Part shown: piece by piece, positions 38,593-49,996 of the stretch
How positions within the stretch are numbered: the stretch's first letter is position 1
Layout of the letters: every line of letters begins with the position of its first letter
NCBI RefSeq assembly: GCF_000470315.2
Contig: NZ_CBRF02000014.1
Span: 44,309 to 108,308, forward strand
Direction of reading: 5' to 3'
Length of the DNA: 64,000 bases
DNA from: Psychromonas sp. SP041
Lineage (GTDB): Bacteria; Pseudomonadota; Gammaproteobacteria; Enterobacterales; Psychromonadaceae
Made by a program: the position numbers and the translations under genes
Notes under the pieces: generated by a model
The model's database searches: none
What the model was told of the DNA's origin: nothing
The model's input: only the letters and a program-made list of their open reading frames with translations

Positions 38593-39684
38593 TTATAGAT
38601 TGGATTTATTTACGATTAAGTTGGTAAAAAACGTGAGATGTTTTTTTATTGTTTCAGAAGAGCTGAAGTAATTATCTAATCTAATCTGTGCCGCTTTACT
38701 CATTTCAATACATTTGTTTTTATCGTTAATAAGTTTATTCATTGCATCTGCAAAACCTTTAACATCTCCAGTTTCTACGACATACCCTGTTTCACCATCT
38801 ATAACAAGCTCTGGTGAGCCACCTGCTGTTGTCACTACTGATGTTGTTGCATTAGCCATTGCTTCAATGATTGTTCTAGGTAAACCTTCACCACTAATAG
38901 AAGGTTGAACTTGAAAGTCTGCCATTGTCATCAATGATGGAATATCTGTTCTATGCCCTATATAGTGAATACGTTTACTCATTGGACTTGCTTTTAGTTC
39001 ATCAAAATAAGGTTCAAATCCACTACCTGCTAATAATAGATGAAAGTTTGGATTATCAATATAATGAGTTGCTTGCAGTAACAAGGAAATACCTTTGCTT
39101 GGTCTTACATGAGCGGCACATACTGCAATGATATGCTCGTTCGTTAAACCAAATTCATTTCGGTCCGTTGGTTCAACTTGGTACCATTCTAATTTGTGAC
39201 CTTTATAGATGGTTACTACATTTTCTTTATTTTTCCATACTCGTTGAGCCACATCCCTTTCTACTGCTTTTGATACGCATATAATGCCATCAACTCGAGG
39301 GTGTAATTGTGTTAAATAGGCAGAAGGGTCATGGCGATATAAACCACCCGTTGTACCTCGATAAGCGATCATTTTAGCTTTGGTGCCAATACATGCAAAG
39401 GCCGCATTTGGAATGGTCTTTGAGTTAAACCCATAACAAATATCGATGTGCTTTTGTTTGATAACTTGATGTATTTTTTTAATCGTTTTTAAACACACTT
39501 TTTTAGTTGGGTAACAGTCAATGACCTCTACCCCTTCTTCTCTAAAACGCTTTACATAATCGGCTTCGCCTTGAGTCATAATTGTGACACTATGCCCTGC
39601 TTTAACAAAGCCAATAAACATTTCTGCTTCAGGGCGCACACTGTTCCATGCGTGTAGGTATGAGCTGCAGATTAAAATATTCAT
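38593..39684 (-). CDS. Glycosyltransferase family 4 (WaaG-like group)
   Basis: 363-residue GT-B glycosyltransferase. N-terminal MNILICSSYLHAWNSVRPEAEMFIGFVKAGHSVTIM, then ICVSKAVERDV, VCAAHVRPSKGISLLLQA, LLLAGSGFEPY and the donor site PSISGEGLPRTIIEAMANATTSVVTTAGGSPELVIDGETGYVV with the E-x7-E pattern. It should add a sugar in core or O-antigen assembly. Same direction as the ligase and GT25 genes that follow. Confidence 0.83.
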   Translation of the reverse strand: MNILICSSYLHAWNSVRPEAEMFIGFVKAGHSVTIMTQGEADYVKRFREEGVEVIDCYPTKKVCLKTIKKIHQVIKQKHIDICYGFNSKTIPNAAFACIGTKAKMIAYRGTTGGLYRHDPSAYLTQLHPRVDGIICVSKAVERDVAQRVWKNKENVVTIYKGHKLEWYQVEPTDRNEFGLTNEHIIAVCAAHVRPSKGISLLLQATHYIDNPNFHLLLAGSGFEPYFDELKASPMSKRIHYIGHRTDIPSLMTMADFQVQPSISGEGLPRTIIEAMANATTSVVTTAGGSPELVIDGETGYVVETGDVKGFADAMNKLINDKNKCIEMSKAAQIRLDNYFSSSETIKKHLTFFTNLIVNKSNL

Positions 39685-39715
39685 AAATTATTTTTGCCTT
39701 TTATAATGAATCTTT

Positions 39716-40918
39716 TCAATTATTGTTATATGTTTCATTTTGATGTTGATTAGAGTGCGATGAAAGCAAATACATAATAATGAAGTAAAAAGTTAGTGTT
39801 TGTGCATGCTGAAAAGGTACATCGGTTAATGAAGCAATAACATAAATAGTAATAATTAAACTACCTGGCCAAGTATATTGATTGTTATTTTTCATCAAAT
39901 AATAGAAAGGTAACATTATTGAAAAAAGCAAAAGTGTTAAGCCTAAAACACCATATTTAACCAAGTCATTTAAAAATTGATTGTGGTAGTGAGTAAATTT
40001 AACTATTTTCTCTGATATGATTTTTTGCTTCACTAACTCTTTTTTATAAGCCATGTGACTATCACCCAAGCCAATAATCACCGATTCTTTTGATAGTATA
40101 GTCGCCGCTTTCCACATTTGTAATCTCATACCGATAGGGGTATTTAAATTACCTTGCATCACTTGTTCAATTTCTATTTTTGTCTGATCTATACGCTGTA
40201 TTATTTTATCATGACTAATATAATATGCAGATGCAGATGCAAATATAAAAGGAAATAAAAGGTAAGCCGATTTTTTATAGTTAAATAATGATTTTATTAT
40301 GGAAACAATCATTACAATGGCCAGTGCAAGCCAAAGCCCTCTTGATTGTGAATACAATAATGGGATAACAGCCGCGATAAAAGTGATTAACCATAATAGG
40401 CAATGTTTAATCGTTCTGCTTTGCAGCAAATAATAAAATGCGATGATTGATAGTGATGCGCTAAATGTAGCATAAGGAATAGGATTAATACTCCACATAC
40501 GACCTTGATTTAAAATAAAAGTGTTATACATTACAAAGAAAAATGAAGTAATCGTGCCAATTATAATTAAATATTTAAAGTTAACTTTATTGGTCAGTAA
40601 ATTAGGAAATATAGATAGGTAGACAAAGAGACAAATTAACCCTCTCATTAGGCTTGAACTATACCCATAATAATTTTTAGCAATAATGGCAAAGATTGAA
40701 TAAAAGCCTAAAATCCATATTAATTTATTACTTTTAATATTCTGTATTATTGGTTTTACTCCATAGGAGTAAATGGAAGCTATAGTAGATAATAATACTA
40801 ATATAACCATTAGTTTCTTACCATTTGGATAGAGAAACATACCTGTAAAGGACCATAGTAAAGGCAATAAAATAAGGTTATCTAGCTGCTTTTTAGGAAA
40901 CGAGTTGAAGTTAAACAT
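39716..40918 (-). CDS. O-antigen ligase family protein (WaaL-like)
   Basis: Membrane protein of 400 residues with about ten to twelve hydrophobic segments. The Wzy_C/WaaL signature is visible: SQSRGLWLALAIVMIV, then the large periplasmic loop with IGLGDSHMAYKKEL and KFTHYHNQFLNDLVKYGVLGL (conserved His). It joins O-antigen or another glycan to the lipid A core. The DNA here is visibly more AT-rich than flanking genes, as is common in surface-glycan loci. Confidence 0.8.
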   Translation of the reverse strand: MFNFNSFPKKQLDNLILLPLLWSFTGMFLYPNGKKLMVILVLLSTIASIYSYGVKPIIQNIKSNKLIWILGFYSIFAIIAKNYYGYSSSLMRGLICLFVYLSIFPNLLTNKVNFKYLIIIGTITSFFFVMYNTFILNQGRMWSINPIPYATFSASLSIIAFYYLLQSRTIKHCLLWLITFIAAVIPLLYSQSRGLWLALAIVMIVSIIKSLFNYKKSAYLLFPFIFASASAYYISHDKIIQRIDQTKIEIEQVMQGNLNTPIGMRLQMWKAATILSKESVIIGLGDSHMAYKKELVKQKIISEKIVKFTHYHNQFLNDLVKYGVLGLTLLLFSIMLPFYYLMKNNNQYTWPGSLIITIYVIASLTDVPFQHAQTLTFYFIIMYLLSSHSNQHQNETYNNN

Positions 40919-40923
40919 ATCAG

Positions 40924-41649
40924 TTACTTATATAAGTTGTATCGAGTTTTTTCATAAACTCTATAAAATTCTTTAAGGATTTTATGCTTAAAGCATATCT
41001 TTTCTTTATTCTTCCTATTTGAGCCAATAACTGATGGAATGGTAGCTCGCATGACTAAATTAGGTTGAAAACAATACGATTTAATTGAATGTCGCCATGG
41101 TTTTTCCATATAATCATCTACAGCCTCTATGAATTCATTGGCATTTTCTACAAATTTTTTCGCCGCTTGGGGAGTAATTAAGTAACCTCGAGCTCCAGAG
41201 TCTCGTTTACGATATTGAATTAAATTAACTTTTTCGTTAACTTCTTCTATGATATTTACACCTATATTTTTTTTGTTTTTTTGATGAATACCACCTAACT
41301 TAATAAAATCGTATTTAGTCATAAGCGCTTTAAATAATGGAAAGCACTCTTTAATATGGTCTGAAAATAACGCATTATCTTCTAATACTAGTAATGGTTC
41401 ATTTAATTCAATGCACTTTTTCCACATTGAGTAATGACTTGCATAACAGGCAACTTCACCTTTTGTTAATATATAGCCAAAGCGTTTTGTAGTTTTTTTA
41501 GGAGCTGTTTTATCATAATATTTAAACTTTTCTTGACAGGCATCAATCGCATCAAAAAAAGTAAAGTCAATTCCAGCTTTAGATAATGTTTGCTGTATTC
41601 GTTCTCGACGCTCTATTGATTTTTTTAAACTAATAACAAATGTTTTCAT
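40924..41649 (-). CDS. Glycosyltransferase family 25 (LPS biosynthesis)
   Basis: 241 residues. Family 25 start MKTFVISLKKSIERRERIQQTL, IDFTFFDAIDACQE, LTKGEVACYASHYSMWKKCIEL, and the DxD-region PLLVLEDNALFS. The usual reading at that site is LEDD; here it is LEDN. GARGYLITPQAAKKFV is the normal later motif. It likely adds a hexose to core LPS. Five bases lie between its stop codon side and the ligase start. Confidence 0.83.
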   Translation of the reverse strand: MKTFVISLKKSIERRERIQQTLSKAGIDFTFFDAIDACQEKFKYYDKTAPKKTTKRFGYILTKGEVACYASHYSMWKKCIELNEPLLVLEDNALFSDHIKECFPLFKALMTKYDFIKLGGIHQKNKKNIGVNIIEEVNEKVNLIQYRKRDSGARGYLITPQAAKKFVENANEFIEAVDDYMEKPWRHSIKSYCFQPNLVMRATIPSVIGSNRKNKEKICFKHKILKEFYRVYEKTRYNLYK

Positions 41650-42015
41650 GTTAATTGTGTACCGATTTTTCAGGTGAAGATGAGTTAAAGTGTTTTATTG
41701 TTTTAAATTAATATTTAATTCACTTAACATCATAAAACTTAATTTTTAAGTATTATGATGTCCAAATATTTTATTTGCATCTCATTTCTATATTAAGCAA
41801 GTTAGATATTTATGCGTGTATTGCGAAGGTTTTTTGGCCCTCATTACTCTCGACCTATGTTGATGAAGTTCGTTCATCCTTATATGACTTAGGTCGGATA
41901 GAAAATTGGATTATTTTAGTGCATGATACGCATAGTTAAAAGAGATATCAGTGTTTTATCTATATATCCTAATCAATTACTAAATAAATTAAACTATGTT
42001 AATAGAGGAAAAAGC
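41650..42015. other. Intergenic region before glpE with a possible 26-codon ORF
   Basis: Divergent promoter region of about 365 bases. A short frame at 41812-41892 would read MRVLRRFFGPHYSRPMLM... (26 residues, strongly basic) but has no clear ribosome site. Bases in that frame include an inverted pair CGACCTA / TAGGTCG (about 41849 and 41891). I see no recognised gene. Confidence 0.3.
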
Positions 42016-42327
42016 ATGCCCACATTTAAGTTAATAGAAATAGCTGAAACAAAGCAACGTTTAGACAATGAAGAAGCTGTTCTTGTGGACACGCGTGATG
42101 CTCAATCTTATGCAGCTGATCATGCCGAAGGTGCATTTAATTTAAATAATGACACCCTAAAAGAGTTTTTCGATAAAGTTGAGTTTGATACACCTGTTTT
42201 TGTGGTTTGTTACCATGGTAATAGTAGTAAAGGTGTTGCTCAATATTTGGCTGAACAAGGTTATGAGGACACCTATAGCGTTGAAGGTGGCATGGCTATG
42301 TGGCGTCAACTGTTTCCAATGACATAA
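42016..42327 (+). CDS. glpE: Thiosulfate sulfurtransferase GlpE (rhodanese)
   Basis: Single-domain cytoplasmic rhodanese, 103 residues from ATG 42016 with GAGGAAAA upstream; the longer open frame to 41923 is not GlpE-like. Active-site loop CYHGNSS with the catalytic Cys, VDTRDAQSYAADH and the C-terminal VEGGMAMWRQLFP are the E. coli GlpE pattern. Confidence 0.9.
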   Translation: MPTFKLIEIAETKQRLDNEEAVLVDTRDAQSYAADHAEGAFNLNNDTLKEFFDKVEFDTPVFVVCYHGNSSKGVAQYLAEQGYEDTYSVEGGMAMWRQLFPMT

Positions 42328-42427
42328 ATATTTTTATTCTTAGTTGTTAGTCGCATTAAGTTAAAGCGCTATTTTTGAAAAAAATAGTAAAAGTAGTGAT
42401 CGAAAATTATAAAAGAAAAGGTTAGTG

Positions 42428-42778
42428 ATGAGTGTAGTTGATACGGATAGCATTGATGCTATTGGAATGGAAACAGAAGCGAAACGCGTATTCTTAAGTA
42501 TTATTGATTCATTAGTTTGGGATCATGACGATGTGCATTTATTTACACTACAAGAAAAAATTAATACTTACCTATATTTTATTGAATCAGGTGAATTGGT
42601 TAAAGCATTACCAGATGCTGCGGGGTTTGATATCGCCATCGAGTTGATTCTAAAACATATGCCTACTGATCAAGCGATTACCTTTTTTGATAAAACTACG
42701 CAAATTTTATTAGATAAAGGCATTATTTTTGTTTTTGGTCCCAATAAAAATGCAGGGTATGCTGAACAACAAAGTTAA
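42428..42778 (+). CDS. DUF6572-like protein of unknown function
   Basis: 116 residues. VVDTDSIDAIGMETEAKRVFLSIIDSLVWD..VHLFTLQEKINTYLYFIESGEL is the recognisable family pattern (residues about 4-60). No membrane segment or signal. GTG at 42425 is an alternative start directly before the ATG. Function is unknown; no operon link beyond closeness to glpE. Confidence 0.65.
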   Translation: MSVVDTDSIDAIGMETEAKRVFLSIIDSLVWDHDDVHLFTLQEKINTYLYFIESGELVKALPDAAGFDIAIELILKHMPTDQAITFFDKTTQILLDKGIIFVFGPNKNAGYAEQQS

Positions 42779-43018
42779 CCTCGCTCATATTTTCCATAAG
42801 GAATATTAGTCTATTCCTTATGCGATTAAATTACTTTTACCTATTCCAGTCCCTCATATTCAATCGCTTTATCATTACCTATTCAAGTTGAACTTTATTT
42901 TCTTTAAATATGTGATCAAATTGTAACTTTACCATTGCCCAAACACTGGGTATTTGGGATAATCCGCGCCACATATACCCGCAACTTCATTAATTCAAAA
43001 TGTAATCAGGAGAAACAG

Positions 43019-45007
43019 ATGCCTTCTCGTCAAGAGTTAGCTAACGCAATACGCGCCCTTAGTATGGATGCTGTCCAAAAAGCCAATTCAGGTCACCCAG
43101 GCGCACCAATGGGAATGGCTGATATCGCACAAGTATTATGGACGGATTTTTTAAAGCATAACCCAACTAACCCAAACTGGGCTGATCGCGACCGTTTTAT
43201 TCTGTCTAACGGCCATGGTTCAATGCTTATCTATTCTCTATTGCATTTAACAGGTTATGACTTATCAATTGAAGACCTTAAAAGCTTCCGCCAATTACAT
43301 TCTAAAACACCAGGTCACCCTGAATACGGTTACGCACCGGGCATTGAAACAACAACGGGTCCATTAGGCCAAGGTATCACCAATGCTATCGGCATGGCGA
43401 TTGCTGAGCGTTCATTAGCAGCTTCTTTTAATAAAGAAGGTCATGAAATTGTTGATCATCATACATACACTTTCCTAGGTGACGGTTGTTTGATGGAAGG
43501 TATTTCGCATGAAGCTTGTTCTTTAGCGGGTACTTTAGGTTTAGGTAAACTGATTGCATTCTGGGATGACAACGGCATTTCAATCGATGGTGAAGTAGAA
43601 GGTTGGTTCACTGACGATACACCTAAACGTTTTGAAGCTTATGGATGGCAAGTGATTTCTGTTGACGGGCATAACCCTGAAGAAATTAAAGCGGCTATCA
43701 TTTCTGCAAAAGCTGAAACAACTAAACCAACGATGATTTGTTGTAAAACGATTATTGGTTTTGGTTCTCCTGCTAAGCAAGGTACACACGATTGTCACGG
43801 TGCACCATTAGGTCACGATGAAATTGCTGCAACACGTAAAGCACTTGGCTGGAACCACGGTCCATTTGAAATTCCTGCTGATGTTTATGCTGGTTGGGAT
43901 AACAAAGAACAAGGTCAAGCAGCAGAGAAATCTTGGGATGAAAAATTCGCAGCATACGCAGCGGCTTACCCTGAATTAGCAAGTGAATACAAACGTCGTG
44001 TTAATAATGAATTACCTGCTGAGTGGGAAGCGAAATCTTCTGCTTACATTGCTGATTTACAAGCAAACCAAGGTAATATCGCTACACGTAAAGCATCACA
44101 AAACTGTATCGAAGCATTTGGCGCAATGTTGCCAGAGTTGTTAGGTGGTTCTGCTGATTTAGCGCCATCTAACTTAACTATGTGGTCTGGTACTAAAGCG
44201 ATTACTGCTGACGACGCAACTGGTAACTACTTGCATTACGGTGTACGTGAGTTTGCAATGGCTGCAATCATCAACGGTATTGCATTACATAAAGGTTTTG
44301 TTCCTTACGGCGCTACTTTCCTAATGTTTATGGAATATGCACGTAATGCATTACGTATGTCTGCATTAATGAAGCAACGTTCTATTCAAGTGTTTACACA
44401 TGATTCAATTGGTTTAGGTGAAGATGGTCCAACTCACCAACCTGTTGAACAAATCGCTAGCTTACGTTTAACACCAAATATGAACACATGGCGTCCATGT
44501 GACAGTGTTGAATCTGCTGTCGCTTGGAAATTCGCAATTGAATCTGTTGATGCACCATCATCACTTATCTTCAGCCGTCAAAACTTAAAACCACAAGCGC
44601 GTGATGCTCAGCAATTAGCTGACGTTGCAAAAGGTGGTTATGTATTGCTTGATAGCGCTACACCTGCTGAAATCATCTTAATTGCGACAGGTTCAGAAGT
44701 TGAATTAGCAATGCAAGCTGCTGCTGAATTAACAGCTTCAGGTAAAGCAGTGCGTGTTGTTTCAATTCCTTGTACTGAGCAATTTGAACTTCAATCAGCT
44801 GAATACAAAGAATCTGTATTACCAGCAGCGGTTACTAAGCGTGTTGCTATTGAAGCAGGTATTGCTGATTACTGGTACAAATATGTAGGTCTAAACGGCG
44901 CAGTGATTGGTATGACTACTTTTGGTGAGTCAGCGCCTGCTGATCAACTATTTGAAATGTTTGGTTTCACTGTTAAAAACGTAGTAGAAACAGCTAACGC
45001 TTTATAA
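43019..45007 (+). CDS. tktA: Transketolase
   Basis: Thiamine-diphosphate enzyme of the pentose phosphate pathway. 662 residues from ATG 43019 (CAGGAGAAACAG upstream), [41 protein letters not shown] at the start. TPP-binding [14 protein letters not shown], then the pyrimidine domain with [18 protein letters not shown], and [16 protein letters not shown]. The frame extends upstream to 42935 without family similarity. Full length. A terminator follows. Confidence 0.95.
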   Translation: MPSRQELANAIRALSMDAVQKANSGHPGAPMGMADIAQVLWTDFLKHNPTNPNWADRDRFILSNGHGSMLIYSLLHLTGYDLSIEDLKSFRQLHSKTPGHPEYGYAPGIETTTGPLGQGITNAIGMAIAERSLAASFNKEGHEIVDHHTYTFLGDGCLMEGISHEACSLAGTLGLGKLIAFWDDNGISIDGEVEGWFTDDTPKRFEAYGWQVISVDGHNPEEIKAAIISAKAETTKPTMICCKTIIGFGSPAKQGTHDCHGAPLGHDEIAATRKALGWNHGPFEIPADVYAGWDNKEQGQAAEKSWDEKFAAYAAAYPELASEYKRRVNNELPAEWEAKSSAYIADLQANQGNIATRKASQNCIEAFGAMLPELLGGSADLAPSNLTMWSGTKAITADDATGNYLHYGVREFAMAAIINGIALHKGFVPYGATFLMFMEYARNALRMSALMKQRSIQVFTHDSIGLGEDGPTHQPVEQIASLRLTPNMNTWRPCDSVESAVAWKFAIESVDAPSSLIFSRQNLKPQARDAQQLADVAKGGYVLLDSATPAEIILIATGSEVELAMQAAAELTASGKAVRVVSIPCTEQFELQSAEYKESVLPAAVTKRVAIEAGIADYWYKYVGLNGAVIGMTTFGESAPADQLFEMFGFTVKNVVETANAL

Positions 45008-45030
45008 TTAGCTAACTTTCTCTTTGTTTA

Positions 45031-45072
45031 AAAACCGTGTTTAACTAGTTAATAGTTAAACACGGTTTTTTT
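45031..45072 (+). terminator. Terminator after tktA
   Basis: AAAACCGTGTTTAACT / AGTTAAACACGGTTTT arms (16 bp) followed by T's. Confidence 0.85.
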
Positions 45073-45144
45073 ATATCTAAAATATATAAATATTAAGAAA
45101 AGAGGTAAAGTCCGTATTAATATCTCCTAAATAAAGGTAATAAA

Positions 45145-45855
45145 ATGCTATCAAAAAATAGAATAAGATTAATTTTAGAAGGAGAAGATTCAACTTATGG
45201 CGTCGCCTTTATGTTATCAATTCAGCTGTTGATTGTATTATCCTTAGTGACATTTTCACTTGAGACTCTGCCAGACCTTTCAGCTTCGTATCGCGAACTT
45301 TTAAATTTAATAGAATTGTTCACTATAGTGGTATTTACAATTGAATATTTATTAAGGATCATCACAGCAAAAAGAAAATTCAAATTTGTTTTTAGTTTTT
45401 ACGGCATAGTTGATTTATGTGCGATAGTCCCTTTCTATATCATTGGGCTAGATCTTCGCACTATACGTATTTTTAGGTTTTTACGTTTAATTCGGATACT
45501 AAAATTATTTAGGTATAATCAAGCCTTGAAACGATTCAGAGATGCATTGTTATCAGTTAAAGAAGAACTCATTTTATTTGGTTTTATCGTGTTAATTTTA
45601 TTATATTTGTCGGCTGTTGGAATTTATTATTTTGAGAATGCTGCACAACCTGAGTTATTCAAATCTATTTTTCATTGTTTATGGTGGGCAGTGACTACAC
45701 TAACGACAGTCGGTTATGGTGATATGTATCCTATAACAGCTGGTGGAAAAATATTTACATTTGTTATTTTAACGATAGGTTTAGCTGTAATAGCTGTACC
45801 AACTGGGTTATTTGCTTCTGCATTGGCACAAGATAGAGTAGTGAATGAGAAGTAA
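45145..45855 (+). CDS. Voltage-gated-type potassium channel (six helices)
   Basis: 236 residues with six predicted membrane helices. S4-like helix with regular basic residues (DLRTIRIFRFLRLIRILKLFRY), then the pore and selectivity filter TTLTTVGYGDMYP followed by S6 (FVILTIGLAVIAVPTGLFASAL). Kv-type architecture with no C-terminal regulatory domain. It should conduct K+ across the inner membrane; voltage control is inferred from S4. Not in an operon. AAAGGTAA ribosome site. Confidence 0.87.
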   Translation: MLSKNRIRLILEGEDSTYGVAFMLSIQLLIVLSLVTFSLETLPDLSASYRELLNLIELFTIVVFTIEYLLRIITAKRKFKFVFSFYGIVDLCAIVPFYIIGLDLRTIRIFRFLRLIRILKLFRYNQALKRFRDALLSVKEELILFGFIVLILLYLSAVGIYYFENAAQPELFKSIFHCLWWAVTTLTTVGYGDMYPITAGGKIFTFVILTIGLAVIAVPTGLFASALAQDRVVNEK

Positions 45856-45958
45856 GTTAGAATATTAAAAATAGTTATTAGATGAGTACGATGAGTTTAA
45901 CTTAAGGCTATGTAGCCATCTGGTTACGTATTATTCATATATAATAAGCTATAAAAAA

Positions 45959-45989
45959 ATCCCGTTTGTAAATATATTACAAACGGGAT
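45959..45989 (-). terminator. Terminator of the ilv operon
   Basis: ATCCCGTTTGTAA / TTACAAACGGGAT arms, followed on the minus strand by a run of T (A's at 45953-45958 on plus). It lies 22 bp after the ilvD stop. Confidence 0.85.
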
Positions 45990-46010
45990 AATAGTATTAA
46001 AAAAAGTAGA

Positions 46011-47849
46011 TTATTTAAGTTTACTTAAATCACGTACTGCACCTTTATCAGCTGATGTTGCCATCATTGCATAAACTTTTAATGCAGCTGAAATAGGGCG
46101 GATACGGTCAACAGGTTTCCAACCGATAGTATCTTGCTTAGCGCGACGCTCAGCGAGTACTTCTTCAGATACTTTTAAGTCCATTGCGCGTGTTGGAATA
46201 TTGATATCGATGATGTCACCGTTTTCAATTAAACCAATCACTCCGCCAGCTGCTGCTTCAGGTGAAACATGTCCAATTGATAGACCAGAAGTACCGCCTG
46301 AGAAACGACCATCAGTGATTAATGCGCACTGTTTACCCAATCCCATTGATTTAAGGTAAGACGTTGGGTAAAGCATTTCTTGCATACCTGGGCCACCTTG
46401 TGGACCTTCGTAGCGAATAACAACCACATCGCCAGCAACCACTTTACCACCTAGAATTGCTTCAACAGCATCATCTTGGCTTTCGTATATTTTAGCTGGA
46501 CCAGTAAATGTTAGGTTATCATCATCAACACCTGCCGTTTTAACAACAGCGCCATCAACCGCCATATTACCAAATAATACTGCTAAACCGCCTTCTGTGC
46601 TGAATGCGTTTTCTAGTGAGCGGATACAACCATTTTTACGGTCATTATCCACTGTATCCCAACGGCAAGATTGGCTGAATGCTTTCACTGTGCGGATACC
46701 TGCAGGGCCTGCACGATAAAAATCAATAATCGCTTGGTCTTTAGTTTGCATAATATCGTAATGAGCAAGTTGCTCTTTCATGGTCGGGCTTAGGATAGTA
46801 GGGATTTCGCTATTTAATAAACCTGCTCTGTCTAACTCGCCTAAGATAGCCATTACACCACCGGCGCGATGTACATCTTCCATGTGGTATTCAGGTGTAG
46901 AAGGTGCCACTTTACAAAGCTGTGGGATACGACGAGACATTTTGTCCATGTCTGCAACGGTAAAGTCTAATTCAGCTTCTTGTGCACAAGCTAATAGATG
47001 TAAGATCGTATTAGTAGAACCACCCATTGCAATATCTAGTGCCATTGCATTTTCAAAAGCAGGGCGACCTGCGATAGAGCGTGGCAATACTGAGTAATCA
47101 TCTTCTTGGTAATGACGTTTTGTAATGTCAACAATACGACGTCCAGCTTCTAAGAATAAATTCTCACGGTCAGCATGTGTTGCTAACATTGAACCGTTAC
47201 CCGGTAGTGATAAACCTAATGCTTCTGTTAAACAGTTCATTGAGTTTGCTGTAAACATACCAGAACAAGAACCACATGTTGGACATGCACTACGTTCTAC
47301 TTTTTCAAGATCTTCGTCTGATACGTTTTTATCAGGACCCATTACCATCGCATCAACTAAATCTAGTTTAATGATTTGATCTGAAAGCTTAGTTTTACCT
47401 GCTTCCATTGGTCCGCCTGATACAAATATAACTGGGATGTTTAAGCGTAATGCCGCCATTAACATTCCCGGTGTAATTTTGTCACAGTTAGAAATACAAA
47501 CGATTGCATCTGCACAGTGAGCATTTACCATGTATTCAATTGAGTCTGCAATTAAGTCACGTGAAGGCAAGCTATATAACATACCTGAGTGACCCATCGC
47601 GATACCATCGTCTATTGCGATTGTATTGAATTCTTTAGCAATACCGCCAGCTTTCTCAATTTCACGTGCTACTAATTGACCCATGTCTTTTAGGTGTACG
47701 TGACCCGGTACAAATTGTGTGAATGAGTTTGCAATCGCGATGATTGGCTTTCCAAAGTCATCATCTTTTACGCCAGTTGCGCGCCATAATGCACGAGCAC
47801 CTGCCATGTTACGACCATGTGTGGATGTTTTTGAACGATAAACTGGCAT
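46011..47849 (-). CDS. ilvD: Dihydroxy-acid dehydratase
   Basis: Fe-S enzyme of isoleucine/valine synthesis, 612 residues. Cluster and active-site segments: [49 protein letters not shown], and [21 protein letters not shown]. Third gene of ilvG-ilvM-ilvD, 101 bp after ilvM. AAGGAAA site before ATG. Confidence 0.95.
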   Translation of the reverse strand: MPVYRSKTSTHGRNMAGARALWRATGVKDDDFGKPIIAIANSFTQFVPGHVHLKDMGQLVAREIEKAGGIAKEFNTIAIDDGIAMGHSGMLYSLPSRDLIADSIEYMVNAHCADAIVCISNCDKITPGMLMAALRLNIPVIFVSGGPMEAGKTKLSDQIIKLDLVDAMVMGPDKNVSDEDLEKVERSACPTCGSCSGMFTANSMNCLTEALGLSLPGNGSMLATHADRENLFLEAGRRIVDITKRHYQEDDYSVLPRSIAGRPAFENAMALDIAMGGSTNTILHLLACAQEAELDFTVADMDKMSRRIPQLCKVAPSTPEYHMEDVHRAGGVMAILGELDRAGLLNSEIPTILSPTMKEQLAHYDIMQTKDQAIIDFYRAGPAGIRTVKAFSQSCRWDTVDNDRKNGCIRSLENAFSTEGGLAVLFGNMAVDGAVVKTAGVDDDNLTFTGPAKIYESQDDAVEAILGGKVVAGDVVVIRYEGPQGGPGMQEMLYPTSYLKSMGLGKQCALITDGRFSGGTSGLSIGHVSPEAAAGGVIGLIENGDIIDINIPTRAMDLKVSEEVLAERRAKQDTIGWKPVDRIRPISAALKVYAMMATSADKGAVRDLSKLK

Positions 47850-47950
47850 TCTTATTTCCTTAAACTGCTTGCGACCAAGTAACTTGGCCTTGATATTAAT
47901 AATAGTTAGTTGCAGTAAAACAGATAATCCTTAAAGGGACAATCTACAAT

Positions 47951-48208
47951 TTACGCACTTGCTTTAATGTTTTCTGGTTGTTGCAATAGGGTGAGCCCTA
48001 TAACACCAACGACTTTGTCAATTTGCTTGGTTAAGAGACTGATATCTCTTTCACTACAAACGGTTAAATTAATCTGCGTTGTGTGCTGTGTATTATTCAC
48101 TTCCGCATTAATGCTTTGAATTGTGAAACCTCGATGACGGCAGACACGTAATAAACGCTCTAAAAATTCTGGACTATTTTTAGCTTCAACTGTTAATGCG
48201 TTAATCAT
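47951..48208 (-). CDS. ilvM: Acetolactate synthase II small subunit
   Basis: 85-residue ACT-domain regulatory subunit, matching the short IlvM rather than longer IlvH/Ilv[33 protein letters not shown] is diagnostic (residues about 5-36). It overlaps the ilvG stop by four bases (ATGA), so it is translationally coupled. Confidence 0.93.
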   Translation of the reverse strand: MINALTVEAKNSPEFLERLLRVCRHRGFTIQSINAEVNNTQHTTQINLTVCSERDISLLTKQIDKVVGVIGLTLLQQPENIKASA

Positions 48209-49851
48209 TCTACACTCTCCATCATTCTGTCATTAGGTGCGCCTGGTGGTACTAATGGCCACACATTTTCTTCTTCAGAAATTGACACGTGTAATAAGTA
48301 GGGGCCATCGCTATTTAATAAACGTTGTAATGCTTGGTCTATTTGCGATTTTGTCGCAATGGTTTCACCAGGAATATCAAATGCACTGGCTAATGTTACG
48401 AAGTCTGGGTTATCCGTTAAAATGGTTTCGCTATAACGACCGTTAAAGAATAATTTCTGCCATTGACGAACCATGCCTAAACGTTGGTTATCAATAAGTA
48501 AAATTTTAACAGGTAATTTTCTGCGTTTAATCGTGCCCAGTTCTTGTACGTTCATCATAAATGAACCATCACCAGAAACAGCGATCACGGTATCATTTGG
48601 ACGAGCAACTTGCGCGCCAACCGCTGCGGGGACACCAAATCCCATTGTACCTAAGCCAGAGCTTGAAATATGATTCTCAGGGCGGTCTACAAACATGTGT
48701 TGTGCAACCCACATTTGATGTTGACCTACATCACTACAAATTACGGTATCGGCAGGCATTGTTTGTGCTAGTTGGCGAAGTAATGCAGGTGCAAAAATAG
48801 GTTCGCCAGGGTGATCATAACGACTCACGTGTTGCACTTTCATTTCTGCAATATGTTGTTGCCATTGTTCAATGTTCGGTTTGATTGTAATAGCAGGTAG
48901 CACTTGTTTTAAGTCATCAGTCATTGAGAGAGTAACTTGTCGCAATTTATCAATTTCTGCTGCATCAATATCTAAATGGATTACTTTTGCATTTGGTGCA
49001 AATTCATCTAGTTTGCCTGTTACTCTGTCATCAAAGCGAGCGCCAATAGCAATAAGCAGATCACATTCTTGAATCGCCAAGTTAGAAGCTTTGCTACCGT
49101 GCATTCCTACCATACCCATGAAATAAGGGGAGTCATGTTTGATACAACCAATCGCTTTCAATGTACAAACGCTTGGAATCTCTGTTGCAGCAATCAAGTC
49201 TCGTAATTCACTAACTGCGTTGGCCATTCCAACACCACCACCGACGTAAATAAGTGGCTTTTGAGACGCCCTGATCATCGTTTTCGCTTGATCAATCGCG
49301 GCAATATTAAGTGTTTTTTCTGTATTCATTAGTTTAGCAAGTGCGTGTGCAACACTAGGGCCAACTTGAATATCTTTTGGTATGTCGATTAAAACAGGGC
49401 CGGGGCGGCCAGTCGTCGCTATTTCGAAAGCTTGTTCGATGACTGAACCTAATTCTTCAGCAGTTTGGACCATAAAGCTATGTTTAGTACAGGCTAATGA
49501 TAGACCTAACACATCAACTTCTTGGAACGCGTCAGTGCCAATTAAGTGCGTTGGGACTTGTCCGGTAATTGCAATGACAGGGACTGAATCTAGTAATGCA
49601 TCTGCTAGTCCCGTGATGAGGTTAGTTGCACCGGGGCCTGAAGTGGCAATACAAACGCCGACTTTACCTGTTGAACGAGCATAGCCAATGGCAGCCATTG
49701 CTGCACCTTGCTCATGACGACATAATAGATGGTCAACGCCACCATCATAAAGCGCATCGTAAAGAGGCATAATGGCTCCACCTGGATAACCAAACACTTG
49801 TGTTACGTTTTGTTCTTTTAAAGCCTGTACAACAAAATGTGCACCGTTCAT
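48205..49851 (-). CDS. ilvG: Acetolactate synthase II large subunit
   Basis: Thiamine-diphosphate enzyme for the first common step of branched-chain amino acid synthesis. 548 residues. [16 protein letters not shown], catalytic Glu in [41 protein letters not shown] and TPP motif [14 protein letters not shown]. Reading frame intact (unlike E. coli K-12 ilvG). AGGAAG ribosome site. Confidence 0.94.
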   Translation of the reverse strand: MNGAHFVVQALKEQNVTQVFGYPGGAIMPLYDALYDGGVDHLLCRHEQGAAMAAIGYARSTGKVGVCIATSGPGATNLITGLADALLDSVPVIAITGQVPTHLIGTDAFQEVDVLGLSLACTKHSFMVQTAEELGSVIEQAFEIATTGRPGPVLIDIPKDIQVGPSVAHALAKLMNTEKTLNIAAIDQAKTMIRASQKPLIYVGGGVGMANAVSELRDLIAATEIPSVCTLKAIGCIKHDSPYFMGMVGMHGSKASNLAIQECDLLIAIGARFDDRVTGKLDEFAPNAKVIHLDIDAAEIDKLRQVTLSMTDDLKQVLPAITIKPNIEQWQQHIAEMKVQHVSRYDHPGEPIFAPALLRQLAQTMPADTVICSDVGQHQMWVAQHMFVDRPENHISSSGLGTMGFGVPAAVGAQVARPNDTVIAVSGDGSFMMNVQELGTIKRRKLPVKILLIDNQRLGMVRQWQKLFFNGRYSETILTDNPDFVTLASAFDIPGETIATKSQIDQALQRLLNSDGPYLLHVSISEEENVWPLVPPGAPNDRMMESVE

Positions 49852-49996
49852 GGGTTCTTCCTGAAATAATGATGGTCAATCAATCGCTTGTAAAGTGGGG
49901 CTAGATTGATTTTTAAAAGGGTGCTATTTATAGCAAAAAAGCGCTTATCAAACAACTTTTGTCACATTTTTAAACAGATTGTTGAACATATATTCA

